DNA from: Streptomyces sp. R33
GTDB taxonomy: Bacteria; Actinomycetota; Actinomycetes; Streptomycetales; Streptomycetaceae
Length of the DNA stretch: 64,000 nt
Assembly (NCBI RefSeq): GCF_041200175.1
Contig: NZ_CP165727.1
Location: 2,108,001 to 2,172,000 of the forward strand
Direction of reading: 5' to 3'
Shown here: piece by piece, positions 1 through 8,269 of the stretch
How positions within the stretch are numbered: position 1 is the stretch's first letter
Layout of the letters: the number at the start of each line of letters is the position of its first letter
Program-made: the position numbers and the translations under genes
The notes under the pieces: model-generated
Told to the model about the DNA's origin: nothing
Databases searched by the model: none
The model's input: the letters and a program-made list of their open reading frames with translations, nothing else

Positions 1-126
1 CAGCGTGCGCAGTCCCTCGACGCCTTCGGCGACCTCCAGGCGTACGCAGTCCCGCGCGAGGTCCCTGACGAGTGCGCCGCCCACCTCGAAGACGGGCGAG
101 ACGACCGCGATCGCCGGCTCAGTCAT
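1..126 (-). CDS. eCIS hub / phage protein D (VgrG-like), N-terminal fragment
   Basis: Only the first 42 codons are in the window; the gene continues past the left edge. It starts with ATG at 126 and overlaps the stop region of the small upstream gene by 8 bp. The start MTEPAIAVVSPVFEVGGALV followed by a charged helix and LRLEVAEG-type strand resembles the N-terminus of the Afp8/Pvc8 hub (gpD/VgrG-like) proteins, which form the trimer at the base of a contractile tail and carry the spike. The position directly after the Pvc7-like and small genes is the usual position of the hub in eCIS operons. The assignment rests on a short fragment and on context. Confidence 0.6.
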   Translation of the reverse strand, partial: MTEPAIAVVSPVFEVGGALVRDLARDCVRLEVAEGVEGLRTL

Positions 127-298
127 CGAAGCCCTCTGCGGCGACGCGGGCGGCGAGCCAGGCGGCCCGTTCGCAGGCCTCGCGGTGGTGCTCGGCGGCC
201 GCCCACGTGCCGCCGGCCCGGTCCGCAGCGGGGGCCGGCGGGGCGGCGCCGCCCGCGGGCACGACGTCGGTGTGCAGCTCTCCGATGTACACGCTCAT
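119..298 (-). CDS. Small eCIS protein (Afp6/Pvc6-position)
   Basis: A 59-residue protein starting MSVYIGELHTDVV, with an Ala/Pro linker and a C-terminal acidic helix (about residues 30-59). Its ATG at 298 overlaps the stop of the upstream LysM-like gene by 4 bp, and its stop overlaps the start of the hub gene, so all three are translationally coupled. A small protein of 50-60 residues between the LysM adaptor and the hub is a regular part of Afp/Pvc-type operons (afp6/pvc6, often annotated DUF5908). The N-terminal strand 'IGEL' fits that family, but the sequence is too short for certainty. Confidence 0.6.
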   Translation of the reverse strand: MSVYIGELHTDVVPAGGAAPPAPAADRAGGTWAAAEHHREACERAAWLAARVAAEGFDD

Positions 299-1635
299 GG
301 CGGGCCTCCTCGCGGTGTCCACCTCAGGGTGGTCGGGCCCGCGTCACGGCCGCGTTGCCGGGGAGTGTCGCAGTCGGCGGCGGCCCGGCCGGGTGCGGCG
401 GGCGGCAGCCGCTCCCAGGGGGCGGCTGCGGGGTCGGGCGGCGGGATCTCCTCGCGCCGGGCCCGGTCGGCGAGGCTGCGGGCGCCGCCGGCCCGGACCT
501 CCGCGAGGGTCGCGGGGTCGGCGCGGGCCCGCAGCGGTATGCCCCGGCCGTAGCCGAGGGAGCGCCGGTCGGGGACCGGTGGCGGGGCGTACCGGGCCGG
601 TCCGGGGCGGGTCGGTTCGCGTACGGGAGGGCCCGCTGCCGCGGTCGGCACCTCGAAGCTCTGCCGGGCCCGCGCGGTGGCGGAGTCCACTCGGGCGCCC
701 GCCACGATGTCCGCCGACGCGGCGATCCCGCCCCCGGCGCTGAGGACGAACCCGGCCGGCGCCGGATCCGCCCCGGACCCGCCGCCGGCGCCCAGGGCCG
801 CGGCCAGGCCCCCGGCGGAGGTCGGCGCGGCGTCCCCGGCGAAGCCTGCCGAGAGGCTGATCCCGGCCGCTGCGGCGAATCCCGCCGAGACCTCCGCGCC
901 CAGCTGGACGGCGGCACCCGCCGCCAGGGTCAGCGGACTGTCGAGCCCGCTCATCGCGCCGCGCCAGGCGGCCGGGTCCAGCCCGAGCCGGGACAGCAGC
1001 TGCTGGGCGGACTCCCCCTCCTGGGCCTGGACGACCTGCCGGGGCCGGCTGGTGCCGGACGTACCGGGCGCGGCTCCGGTGCGCCCCTCGCCGGCCTCGG
1101 TGGCGGTCCGGGCGTCGCGGGTGCCGGGGCCCTCGTCGTGCGCCTGGTACGCGAAGTTCTGCTCGACGATCGTCACCCCGACCTTGGCCCGCAGCGGGGT
1201 CCCGTCGGGCGCGAAGTGGTCGAGCTCCTCGGTGACCTGCGTGACGATGCCGTTGTAGCGGAGCGTGCCCCAGACGAACCGGACGGCGGGCGGCGGGTCG
1301 GAGGTCTTCGCCGGGGGTTCGACGAACTGCCGTACCAGGGCGGTCCAGCGGCGTACGTCGACGTACTGTCCGCCGCCGCGCTGTTCGGCGGTGTCGAATT
1401 CGAGGTCGAAGGTGAGGGTCGAGCCCTCCTGCGCGGGATGCTGGACCTTCTGGTTCCTCGTCGTCGCCCCGCCCCGGTCCACGTTGTTGTTGCGGCTGAT
1501 CCGCAGGGTGGCCGGGTTGAACTGGACGGCGAGGGGCCGGCTGTCCGCCGCCTCCTTGACGAGCGGCGGCTGGTCCTTCCCCGGCTGGGCCGTGACCGTG
1601 AGCCGCTGCAGGGTGGCGTGGACCAGGGCCGTCAC
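295..1635 (-). CDS. eCIS baseplate adaptor with LysM-like segment (Afp7/Pvc7-like)
   Basis: A 446-residue protein with a GTG start at 1635 that overlaps the previous stop by 4 bp. Residues about 1-150 hold the CIS tube/adaptor domain, including the hallmark AVQFNPATLRISRNN and the 'TLTFDLEFD' and 'VRFVWGTLRYNGIVTQV' strands. A degenerate LysM-like stretch follows (VVQAQEGESAQQLL...DPAAWRGAM...). The last ~200 residues are an Ala/Gly/Pro-rich extension not seen in compact Pvc7 proteins. In eCIS particles this protein joins the inner tube to the hub. The long low-complexity tail is odd and could be a lineage-specific addition. Confidence 0.75.
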   Translation of the reverse strand: MTALVHATLQRLTVTAQPGKDQPPLVKEAADSRPLAVQFNPATLRISRNNNVDRGGATTRNQKVQHPAQEGSTLTFDLEFDTAEQRGGGQYVDVRRWTALVRQFVEPPAKTSDPPPAVRFVWGTLRYNGIVTQVTEELDHFAPDGTPLRAKVGVTIVEQNFAYQAHDEGPGTRDARTATEAGEGRTGAAPGTSGTSRPRQVVQAQEGESAQQLLSRLGLDPAAWRGAMSGLDSPLTLAAGAAVQLGAEVSAGFAAAAGISLSAGFAGDAAPTSAGGLAAALGAGGGSGADPAPAGFVLSAGGGIAASADIVAGARVDSATARARQSFEVPTAAAGPPVREPTRPGPARYAPPPVPDRRSLGYGRGIPLRARADPATLAEVRAGGARSLADRARREEIPPPDPAAAPWERLPPAAPGRAAADCDTPRQRGRDAGPTTLRWTPRGGPP

Positions 1636-2216
1636 GGGGTCCGCTCCAGGCGCAGGCCCTCGTGGGCGATGTGCAGTTCCTCCACGGCTATCTCCCCCGT
1701 ACGGGCGTTGAGCGTCGGTCCGGTGATCTTCAGCGGCAGGCCCCGGACGAACGTCCAGTGCGCGACGACCCGTCGGCCCGCGGGGTCGAGCACCTCCACG
1801 TCGCCGTCGTACCGCGGGACCGGGGCGCCGCCGGCGACCATGCCGTGCAGCCAGTCCCACAGGCTCGTGTCGGCGCTCCCCCCGTCGGCGGCGATGAGCA
1901 TGCCCCGTTTGAGGACGAGCGGCTGGAGCCTGACCCGCCCCACCCGGCGCACCACTTCGTCGTTCGCGCCGCCTTGCAGGTACTCGCGTACGTCCGCCTC
2001 CAGGGCCAGTCCGGCGCATTCCTGGAACCCGCCGTCGCCGAGCCGGTCGGGGGCCCGGTCCGCCGTGCCGGGGCCGACCGCCGCGGGACCGGGCGCGGCG
2101 GCCTCGGAGGGCGGCCGGGGGATGACGGGAGGGGGCTCGGCGGTCCGGCCGGGCGTGGCGCTGCGCGTGAGGCGCACCCGGAACCTGAAGGTCTGCACGA
2201 GCTCGGGCACGCTCAC
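1632..2216 (-). CDS. eCIS second tube-like protein (Afp5/Pvc5-type)
   Basis: 194 residues, GTG start at 2216, one base after the stop of the second sheath-like gene. The N-terminus 'FRFRVRL' and the C-terminal half (DTSLWDWLHGM..., 'WTFVRGLPLKITGPTLNA', 'GEIAVEELHIAHEGL') match the beta-barrel fold of T4 gp19/Hcp-like tube proteins. The C-terminus is parallel to the main tube protein nearby ('WVGPTLTGKGGGEVAMEELHLVAERI'). An insert of about 50 residues rich in Pro/Ala near residue 25-60 sets it apart. It probably forms the tube initiator ring next to the baseplate. Confidence 0.75.
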   Translation of the reverse strand: MSVPELVQTFRFRVRLTRSATPGRTAEPPPVIPRPPSEAAAPGPAAVGPGTADRAPDRLGDGGFQECAGLALEADVREYLQGGANDEVVRRVGRVRLQPLVLKRGMLIAADGGSADTSLWDWLHGMVAGGAPVPRYDGDVEVLDPAGRRVVAHWTFVRGLPLKITGPTLNARTGEIAVEELHIAHEGLRLERTP

Positions 2217-2217
2217 C

Positions 2218-4233
2218 TCATGTCACCGCCACGGCGCCGTCGGCGTCCTGTGCGATCCGCAGGACGAGGTATTCCAGGGGGTGCGCGGGGGCCACGCCGA
2301 TCTCGGCGACCAGCCGTCCGAGCCCTTGCGACCAGCCGGGGTTGAGGCGTTCGTCGCAGCGTACGAAGAAGGCCTCGTCCTCGCTGTCGCCTGCGAACGC
2401 CCCGTTCCGGTACAGGCCGCGCAGCAGCCGGACGACGGCTCCGCGCAGTTCCTCGCGCAGCTGCGGGGTGTGGGGTTCGAAGGCCAGCCCCTGCGCCTGC
2501 CGGTCCAGGACGAGCCGGAGCATGGTCATCAGCCGGCGCACGCTGAGCTGCACGTAGTCGGGGTCCCGGGAGAGGGTGCGGGCCGAGGCGAGCCGGTAGC
2601 CGTCGCGTTCGGCGCGGAACACGTCGATGCCGAGCGGGTGCAGCTCGTCGCAGTCGGCGTCGCCGAGCCGCTGCACCGCCGTCACGGCGCCGGCGGCGAG
2701 TGCGTTGGCCGGGCCCCAGGGCAGTCCGAGGCTCCGCTCGCGCGCGGCGATGATCCCGGCGGCGAACCCGGAGGGCGGGACCTGCACGGCCAGGCGGTCC
2801 GGGTCGTCGGGCTCGACGACGCCGAGCCAGGGGTGGTACGCGGCGGCGTACGAGCTGTCGAAGGCGGCGCGCCAGCGGGCGACGGCGCGGACGGGGAGAC
2901 CCGGCGGCACGTCGAGGAGGGCGACGAACCGCCGTTGGCGCTCCGCGAGGGCGACGAGCCGCTGCTGGCGCCGGATGATCTCGGGCAGCTGGGCGGCACT
3001 GTCCAGGAGCAGGCCGCGCGGGCGCGCCGGGTGCAGGGTCATGGGGGCGGACGTCGGCGGGCAGGGCGCGAAGCGGGCTCCGACGTCCCGCGGCGGGGTC
3101 TCGGTGGTGGGGAGGGCCTCGCCGTACTGCCACAGCAGATCGGGTACGCAGAGCAGCCCGACCTCGGGGACGAGTGCCATCCGGTCCGTGCCGAAGGCCA
3201 CGGGGGATCCGGGGTCCTCGACGCTCTCGGCGCCGCCGACGGGCAGCAGTTCGACGGGGACCGGCCCCTCGAAGCTGTCCGCGCCGATGCCCTCGTAGCG
3301 ATCGGCGCCCGGGCGGACGGGGCGGGAGAGGGCGGAGCCGAGGAAGGCGTCCGGCGGGAGCAGTGCTGCGGGCCACGGCCCGTCGGGGGCCACCAGCAGG
3401 GATTCGGCGGCCAGTACGGAGGCGGCGTACCGGGGGTGCGCGGGGCCCAGCCCGAGCTCCGCGAACCGCTCCCGGCGGGGGTGGGCGGGGTCGCCGTCGG
3501 CCACGGTGACGGTGGCGGTGACGGGCTCGGCCTCGACGGTCGGCGGCCGGGCTCCGACCACGCCGCCGTCACCGCCCGGCGGCCGGTCCAGGACCGCGAC
3601 CCGGCGGCGCTGCCCCGACGCGTCCTGGCGCTCGGCCAGTTCGAGGATGCGGAAGAACCTCCCGGCGGGCGGCAGCCCGGCGCCCCGTACGCGCAGTACG
3701 GAGCCGGCCGGCGGGGTGCGCCCCTCGGGCAGGGCCAGGTCCCGGCCGGTGACCGCGGCTTCGAACTGCCCGGCGCCGGTGAACTCCCAGCGCACCGAGA
3801 GCCGCCCGCCCCAGCTCCCCTCGTTCCGGGCGCGCAGCCCGATCTCGCAGGGCGTCGCGCTGCCGGGGCCGGCGCCGGGGGCGTCCGCGCGGGCCAGCGT
3901 GATCCGGTGCAGGGCGCAGGCCTCCTCGGCGGCGGGATGCGGAGCCCGCGGCAGCGGCGCCACCCGCAGGACGTGGGCCCGCACCCCGCCCTGCGCGAAG
4001 AAGGCCCGTACCGCGTGGGGCAGCAGCCCGGGCCCCTCGAAGCCGCCGAAGTACTGCTGGTAGTCGCTCCAGCGGGCGACGGCGACGGGCTCGTCGACGG
4101 GCCCGCGGGGTGCCACGCCGACGAACCCGGCGACGTCCAGCCGCACCGGCCGGAAGGAGGCCGCCGCCCGGCGCGCGTCGCGGTACACCCCGGGCGCCCC
4201 GAGGCGCAGTCCGGCGAATCCGGCGGGGCTCAC
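2218..4233 (-). CDS. eCIS second sheath-like protein
   Basis: 671 residues from a GTG start at 4233, overlapping the tube gene stop by 4 bp. It begins with 'GLRLGAPGVYRDARR', the sheath 'PGVY' signature, then 'VAGFVGVAPRGPVDEPV' and 'FFAQGG'. It ends with the conserved sheath C-terminus (EEAFFVRCDE-like: 'DEAFFVRCDERLNPG', then 'IGVAPAHPLEYLVLRI'), closely parallel to the main sheath downstream on the map. It is longer than the main sheath because of a central insertion. Afp-type systems carry more than one sheath paralogue; this one may form the baseplate-proximal or terminal sheath ring. Membership is clear, its precise role is inferred. Confidence 0.8.
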   Translation of the reverse strand: MSPAGFAGLRLGAPGVYRDARRAAASFRPVRLDVAGFVGVAPRGPVDEPVAVARWSDYQQYFGGFEGPGLLPHAVRAFFAQGGVRAHVLRVAPLPRAPHPAAEEACALHRITLARADAPGAGPGSATPCEIGLRARNEGSWGGRLSVRWEFTGAGQFEAAVTGRDLALPEGRTPPAGSVLRVRGAGLPPAGRFFRILELAERQDASGQRRRVAVLDRPPGGDGGVVGARPPTVEAEPVTATVTVADGDPAHPRRERFAELGLGPAHPRYAASVLAAESLLVAPDGPWPAALLPPDAFLGSALSRPVRPGADRYEGIGADSFEGPVPVELLPVGGAESVEDPGSPVAFGTDRMALVPEVGLLCVPDLLWQYGEALPTTETPPRDVGARFAPCPPTSAPMTLHPARPRGLLLDSAAQLPEIIRRQQRLVALAERQRRFVALLDVPPGLPVRAVARWRAAFDSSYAAAYHPWLGVVEPDDPDRLAVQVPPSGFAAGIIAARERSLGLPWGPANALAAGAVTAVQRLGDADCDELHPLGIDVFRAERDGYRLASARTLSRDPDYVQLSVRRLMTMLRLVLDRQAQGLAFEPHTPQLREELRGAVVRLLRGLYRNGAFAGDSEDEAFFVRCDERLNPGWSQGLGRLVAEIGVAPAHPLEYLVLRIAQDADGAVAVT

Positions 4234-4685
4234 AGGGACTGGAAGTCGATGCGCTCGGCGACGAGGTGGAGCTCCTCCATCGCGACCTCCCCGCCGCCCT
4301 TCCCCGTGAGGGTGGGGCCGACCCACTTCTTTGGCTGGGCGGCGCGCAGCACCCAGGCGCAGACCGGCCGGCGTCCCTCGTCGTGCAGGGTGACGGTGAC
4401 GGTGCGGGCGTCGTACGCGCCCTCGCGGGTGGCCTTGATCCAGTTGAAGAGGCGCAGGTCGCCGATGATGCCGCGCTTGACGGTGACGTCGTTCGTCGTA
4501 TTGGTGTTGGCGATCTTGCGGACGTGGTTCTCGGGGTCGTTGCCGTTGCGGTACTCGGAGAACTTCACCTCGTTGCCGGCTCCGCTGAAGTCGGAGAAGC
4601 CGCCGGCGATCTGGTCCTCGCCGGCGGTGTCGCCGAGTTTGACGAGGAAGTTGAAGGCTCCGTAGGGGTTGTTGCGCGTGGCCAT
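4230..4685 (-). CDS. eCIS inner tube protein (Afp1/Pvc1-like)
   Basis: 151 residues, ATG at 4685 preceded by a GGGAGAG ribosome site. The protein has the standard T4 gp19-like tube features: 'NPYGAFNFLVKLGD' N-terminal strand, 'GGFSDFSGAGNEVKFSEYRNG', 'VTVKRGIIGDLRLFNWIK', and the C-terminal 'KWVGPTLTGKGGGEVAMEEL'. It is of usual family length (about 150). Hexamers stack to make the rigid tube that the sheath drives through a membrane. It sits 46 bp after the sheath gene, the common sheath-tube order. Confident assignment. Confidence 0.92.
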   Translation of the reverse strand: MATRNNPYGAFNFLVKLGDTAGEDQIAGGFSDFSGAGNEVKFSEYRNGNDPENHVRKIANTNTTNDVTVKRGIIGDLRLFNWIKATREGAYDARTVTVTLHDEGRRPVCAWVLRAAQPKKWVGPTLTGKGGGEVAMEELHLVAERIDFQSL

Positions 4686-4730
4686 GCGTGCTCTCCCGCT
4701 CTTCTGGGCCCGTCAGTGCCGGGGTCGGCG

Positions 4731-6605
4731 TCAGCTGCGCTGCGCGTCGGCCGTGAACTGTCCGATGCGGAACACGACGAACTCGGCGGGGTAGGTGGGT
4801 GCCACGCCGATCAGGCAGATCAGCCGCCCGTTGTCGAGGTCGTTCTGGGTCATGGTGGTGCGGTCGCAGCGGACGAAGAAGGCCTCCTCGGGCTTGGTGC
4901 CGATCAGGGCGCCGGTCCGCCAGACGGCGATCAGGAAGTCCTCGACGGTCTGCCGGACGGAGGCCCACAGCCGCTCGTTGTTCGGCTCGAACACCGCCCA
5001 CTGGGTGGACTTCTCGATGGAGTGCTCCAGGTAGATGAAGAGCCGGCGCACGTTGACGTACTTCCACTCCGGGTCCGAACTCATCGTCCGGGCGCCCCAC
5101 ACGCGCCGGGCCCGGCCCTCGAAGAAGCGCAGGGCGTTGATGCCCTCCGGGTTGAGGACGGCCTGCCGGTCGTAGGTCACGTTCGCGGTGAAGTCGTTGA
5201 CGCCGAGGAGGACTTCGTTGGCCGGGGCCTTGTGCACACCGCGCTCGACGTCGCTGCGGGCGTAGATGCCGGCGACGTACCCGCAGGGCGGTACCTCCAG
5301 GACCGGCGACGGTGCGCCCGGGTCGGGACGGCGGCTCGGGTCGGTGATCCGGACCCAGGGGTAGTAGAGGGCGGCGTACTTGGTGTCGAACTGGGCGCGG
5401 AACCGGCGCACTTCGGAGATCGAGCTGTCGCGGGGCGGGTCGACGATCGCCATCCGGTAGCGCAGCCGCTCGCAGTGTCCGATGAGGAGGTCCACCGCGG
5501 TCTTCTGGGCGTCGGCCTTCAGGCTGACGGTGTCCGGGAGGGCGACGATGGCGATGTCGTCGATCTCGGCGAGGGCACCGAGCCCGCGCGCGGGGTCGGT
5601 GAGGCTGTCCGGGTTGGCCTCCTTGCCGCCCAGGTCCTGCGCCGAAAGCTCGAGCCCGTCGCCGCCCTGGGTCAGGTGGGCGCCGGGCTGCCCGAGGGTG
5701 AGGAGGGCGGCGAGCCGGGCGCCGGGGGTCGGCGGGGGCGCTCCGGGCGCGGGCTGCACGGTGTCCAGCCAGACGAGGGAGAACTCGTCGGCCGGGTCGG
5801 CGGCCTGGAGTACGTGGCCCACCGAGCGCGGGTGCCGGTCGTCGAGCTCCAGCTCGTTGTAGACGTCGACGCGGTCGTCCAGGCGTACGGTGACGGCGAG
5901 CGTCAGGTGGAAGGCGGCGGTTCCGGCGGCGACGGGCTCGAACTCGCTGCGTCCCTTCAGGTACCCGAGGACTCCGTCGGCGCGCCGGATGACGGTCCTG
6001 ACCTTGTCGGGCACCGGCGGTGTGTCGTCGGCGGGGGACGGCACCGTCCCGCCGCTCAGCTGGACGACCTCCACGGCGGCGCCCTGCTGCACGCCGGTGA
6101 GCCGGGGCGCTCCGTCGCTGCCGGCGACGAGGATGTTCTTGCCGCGCCGGAAGGTCACCGTGACGGAGATCCTGGCGCCTGCCGAGCCCGGCCAGCGGGC
6201 CCGCCAGTACAGCAGTGGGGTGCCCTGTGCGGGGACGGCCAGGGAGGCGAAGTTGGCGTCGACGGCGGGGGGTGCGTCCTCGGCGGCGCTCGTACGGACG
6301 AAGGGGAAGACCCGGGACACGTAGAGCCTGCGCCCACCGTTGGCGAAGAAGGCGCGGGCGGCGAGGGCGAGTTGGCAGTCGTCTTCGCCGATCTTCAGCC
6401 CGCCGAAGGCCCGTTCGTACTCGGTGAAGCTGGTGACCAGCGCCGGCCCGGGCAGCACGGTGGGACCGCCCGGCAGGATGTACGGGACGGGGCCGTAGGC
6501 GGTGCGCCCCGCCATGGCGAACGTGCTGGTCGGCACGCCCTCGACGGACCGTGAGCGGAAGCTGGTCTCCTCGACGTAGACGCCGGGGGTCAGGTACTCG
6601 GGCAT
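4731..6605 (-). CDS. eCIS contractile sheath protein
   Basis: 624 residues, ATG at 6605. The N-terminus 'MPEYLTPGVYVEETSF..RSVEGVPTSTFAM' is the classic phage-tail sheath opening, and the C-terminal quarter contains 'WKYVNVRRLFIYLEHSIE', 'WASVRQTVEDFL' and 'EEAFFVRCDRTTMTQNDLDNGRLICLIGVAP', the sheath core that packs on the tube. A variable domain lies in the middle (about residues 100-330). It forms the outer contractile cylinder whose shortening ejects the tube. The gene lies 23 bp after the unknown protein gene in the same operon. Confidence 0.93.
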   Translation of the reverse strand: MPEYLTPGVYVEETSFRSRSVEGVPTSTFAMAGRTAYGPVPYILPGGPTVLPGPALVTSFTEYERAFGGLKIGEDDCQLALAARAFFANGGRRLYVSRVFPFVRTSAAEDAPPAVDANFASLAVPAQGTPLLYWRARWPGSAGARISVTVTFRRGKNILVAGSDGAPRLTGVQQGAAVEVVQLSGGTVPSPADDTPPVPDKVRTVIRRADGVLGYLKGRSEFEPVAAGTAAFHLTLAVTVRLDDRVDVYNELELDDRHPRSVGHVLQAADPADEFSLVWLDTVQPAPGAPPPTPGARLAALLTLGQPGAHLTQGGDGLELSAQDLGGKEANPDSLTDPARGLGALAEIDDIAIVALPDTVSLKADAQKTAVDLLIGHCERLRYRMAIVDPPRDSSISEVRRFRAQFDTKYAALYYPWVRITDPSRRPDPGAPSPVLEVPPCGYVAGIYARSDVERGVHKAPANEVLLGVNDFTANVTYDRQAVLNPEGINALRFFEGRARRVWGARTMSSDPEWKYVNVRRLFIYLEHSIEKSTQWAVFEPNNERLWASVRQTVEDFLIAVWRTGALIGTKPEEAFFVRCDRTTMTQNDLDNGRLICLIGVAPTYPAEFVVFRIGQFTADAQRS

Positions 6606-6628
6606 GTACGGGTCTCCTCGGTCACGGG

Positions 6629-7543
6629 TCAGGCGGGGGTGTGCGGCAGGTCGGCGGCGCGGACCACCCGGCCGACGGTGAGGGTGCGGACGGTGTCCGC
6701 GGCGGCGGTGCGGTACCCGGCGGGGCGGGTGGTGCCGCGGAGCACCTCGTTGTCGAGGTCCTGCGGGCGGGGCGGGTTGGCACTGCGGACGACGGGCTCG
6801 GCGACGAGTCCGGCCAGCGCATCGGCCGGCGGACCGGCCGCCGGATCCGTGCCGGGGTCGGCCGGCGGGTCCGGGGCGTGCGTGCGCAGCGCGACGGCGA
6901 ACCGGGAGGGCGCCGGGTACGTGAGCACGCCGACCCCGTCGATCAGCAGCAGCACCTGGCCGTGCTCGTCCCCGTGGGCCCAGCCGAGCGGGACGCCCCC
7001 GGGCCCGAAGGCGTCCACCCGCGGCCAGCGCACGGGGGTCCCGCCGGGGTCCGGGCGGGTGACGCGGAACCGCAGCCCGGTCGTGCCCTCCGGTACGGGG
7101 TAGCCGGGGCCGGGCAGCAGCCAGGGGACCAGCAGCCGGGCGTCGGCGCGGACATGGGGTGCGGTGGGCGGCTGCTCGTCGGAGCCGGAGAGTTCGGCCC
7201 GGGTCCACAGTGGTACGGCGAAACGGCGCGGTATCCAGCGGCGCGCGGGGTCGTCGACGCGTACGGTGACGGCGGCGGGAAGGCTGCCCGCGGTGGCGTG
7301 GCGCAGCACGAATCCGGTGGCGCCGTGCCCTTCGAGCGGCCGGACGAGGTCCTCCCCGCGCTGTCGGCGCCCGGGGGCGGGGTGGTCCTCGTACCCCACG
7401 CGCAGTCCCGGCCCGGCGGCGGCGCGGCTCCTGGCGTCGAGCGGCCGGACGGCCAGCGCGAGCCGGTGCAGTACGTCGACCCGGCCCGCCTCCACGGTGA
7501 TCCGCCGGTCCGGCCCGCCGGAACCGCCGGTTCCCGGCGTCAT
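6629..7543 (-). CDS. Unknown eCIS-operon protein
   Basis: 304 residues, ATG at 7543 overlapping the DUF4255 gene by 4 bp, so it is coupled to it. I do not recognise the family. The N-terminal ~200 residues look beta-rich ('FVLRHATAGSLPAAVTVRVDDPARRWIPRR', 'GLRFRVTRPDPGGTPVRWPRVDA', 'GQVLLLIDGVGVLTYPAP'), and a Pro/Ala linker near 245-265 precedes a short C-terminal segment. The 'RRF.VPLW' and 'VLTYP' strands suggest an immunoglobulin- or carboxypeptidase-regulatory-like beta fold. Its place between the cap and the sheath implies a structural or assembly part of the particle, but no function can be given from sequence. Confidence 0.7.
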   Translation of the reverse strand: MTPGTGGSGGPDRRITVEAGRVDVLHRLALAVRPLDARSRAAAGPGLRVGYEDHPAPGRRQRGEDLVRPLEGHGATGFVLRHATAGSLPAAVTVRVDDPARRWIPRRFAVPLWTRAELSGSDEQPPTAPHVRADARLLVPWLLPGPGYPVPEGTTGLRFRVTRPDPGGTPVRWPRVDAFGPGGVPLGWAHGDEHGQVLLLIDGVGVLTYPAPSRFAVALRTHAPDPPADPGTDPAAGPPADALAGLVAEPVVRSANPPRPQDLDNEVLRGTTRPAGYRTAAADTVRTLTVGRVVRAADLPHTPA

Positions 7544-8136
7544 CGGAGCGGCTCCGGCGCCGTCCCGGCGGTGACGACGGTGACCTCGCCCGCGGCGGTC
7601 CCGGCCGGCCCGTCGATCCGGATGACCCGGGCGACGTACGGCAGACAGAGCCGGTAGTCGGTGGTCATCGCCTGGAAGGCCTCGCTCATCGAGTCCATCG
7701 CCAGTTCGTCGGGGACGATCTGCACCGAGTCCCCGGCCAGCCAGTCCCCGCTCGGGTGCAGCAGCGGCCCGGTCAGCAGGCCCTCGCTCTCCAGGACCCG
7801 GGCGACCAGCCCCAGCCATTCGAGCTCCGCCTCCACGAACTGGTCCCAGGCGGCGATCATCAGGTGCATCCGCAACGGCAGCCGGGGCAGCCCGTCCTGG
7901 GCCGCCATCGCCGCCAGCGCGGGCCGGGTCTCGCGGTCGATGCTCAGCCGGTAGCAGTAGACGGACACCGCCGGGTTGCGGATGACGGAGCCCGGGGTGT
8001 CCACCTTGTCGAAGTCGACGGGCCCGGCGAGGACGGCCTCCGGGCGGCGCCCCGCGGGGATCTCCTCGGCGAAGCGCCGGTTGAGCAGCGCGACGACGCT
8101 GCGCCCCACGGCGGCGAGTGCCCGGTATCCAGCCAT
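7540..8136 (-). CDS. DUF4255 protein, eCIS tube/sheath cap (Afp16/Pvc16-like)
   Basis: 198 residues, first gene of the leftward operon (ATG 8136). The segment 'GRSVVALLNRRFAEEI' near the start, 'VSVYCYRLSIDRETR', 'LPLRMHLMIAAWDQFVEAELEWLGLVARVLE' and the closing 'FQAMTTDYRLCLPYVARVIRID' fit DUF4255. That family includes the terminator that ends tube and sheath growth in eCIS particles. Length is normal for the family. It is followed at once by the unknown 304-aa gene through a 4-bp overlap. A promoter must lie in the 133-bp divergent gap upstream. Confidence 0.82.
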   Translation of the reverse strand: MAGYRALAAVGRSVVALLNRRFAEEIPAGRRPEAVLAGPVDFDKVDTPGSVIRNPAVSVYCYRLSIDRETRPALAAMAAQDGLPRLPLRMHLMIAAWDQFVEAELEWLGLVARVLESEGLLTGPLLHPSGDWLAGDSVQIVPDELAMDSMSEAFQAMTTDYRLCLPYVARVIRIDGPAGTAAGEVTVVTAGTAPEPLR

Positions 8137-8269
8137 GGGCCGATGCTGCGGCCCCTCCCGTCACGGGGGCGTTGCGCGGGCCGGCGGCGGCGATGGCCGG
8201 GCGACGAACCGGTGACACCGCCCGGCCCACACTCGGGTGCGCCTGCCCCCTCACCCAGGAGAGCCCACC
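8137..8269. promoter_or_regulatory. Divergent control region between the eCIS operon and the Cys-rich gene
   Basis: This 133-bp gap must hold the start signals for the leftward eCIS operon and for the rightward gene at 8270. An AGGAGAG ribosome site lies at 8257-8263 for the rightward gene. I see no clear -10/-35 pair or perfect palindrome. Confidence 0.4.

Noticed and set aside
355..4665. A 1436-codon open frame on the plus strand opposite the eCIS genes
   Set aside because: It mirrors the third-position GC bias of real minus-strand genes; the minus strand encodes recognisable sheath and tube proteins. The same holds for the long plus-strand frames at 4110-6554, 12422-15796, 18134-20779, 21091-23676 and 25901-28138.
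1..8136. The tail-like genes as part of a prophage
   Set aside because: No capsid, portal, terminase or integrase genes are seen, and DUF4255 cap, duplicated sheath/tube and LysM adaptor are typical of eCIS. The left neighbour is not visible, so this is not absolute.
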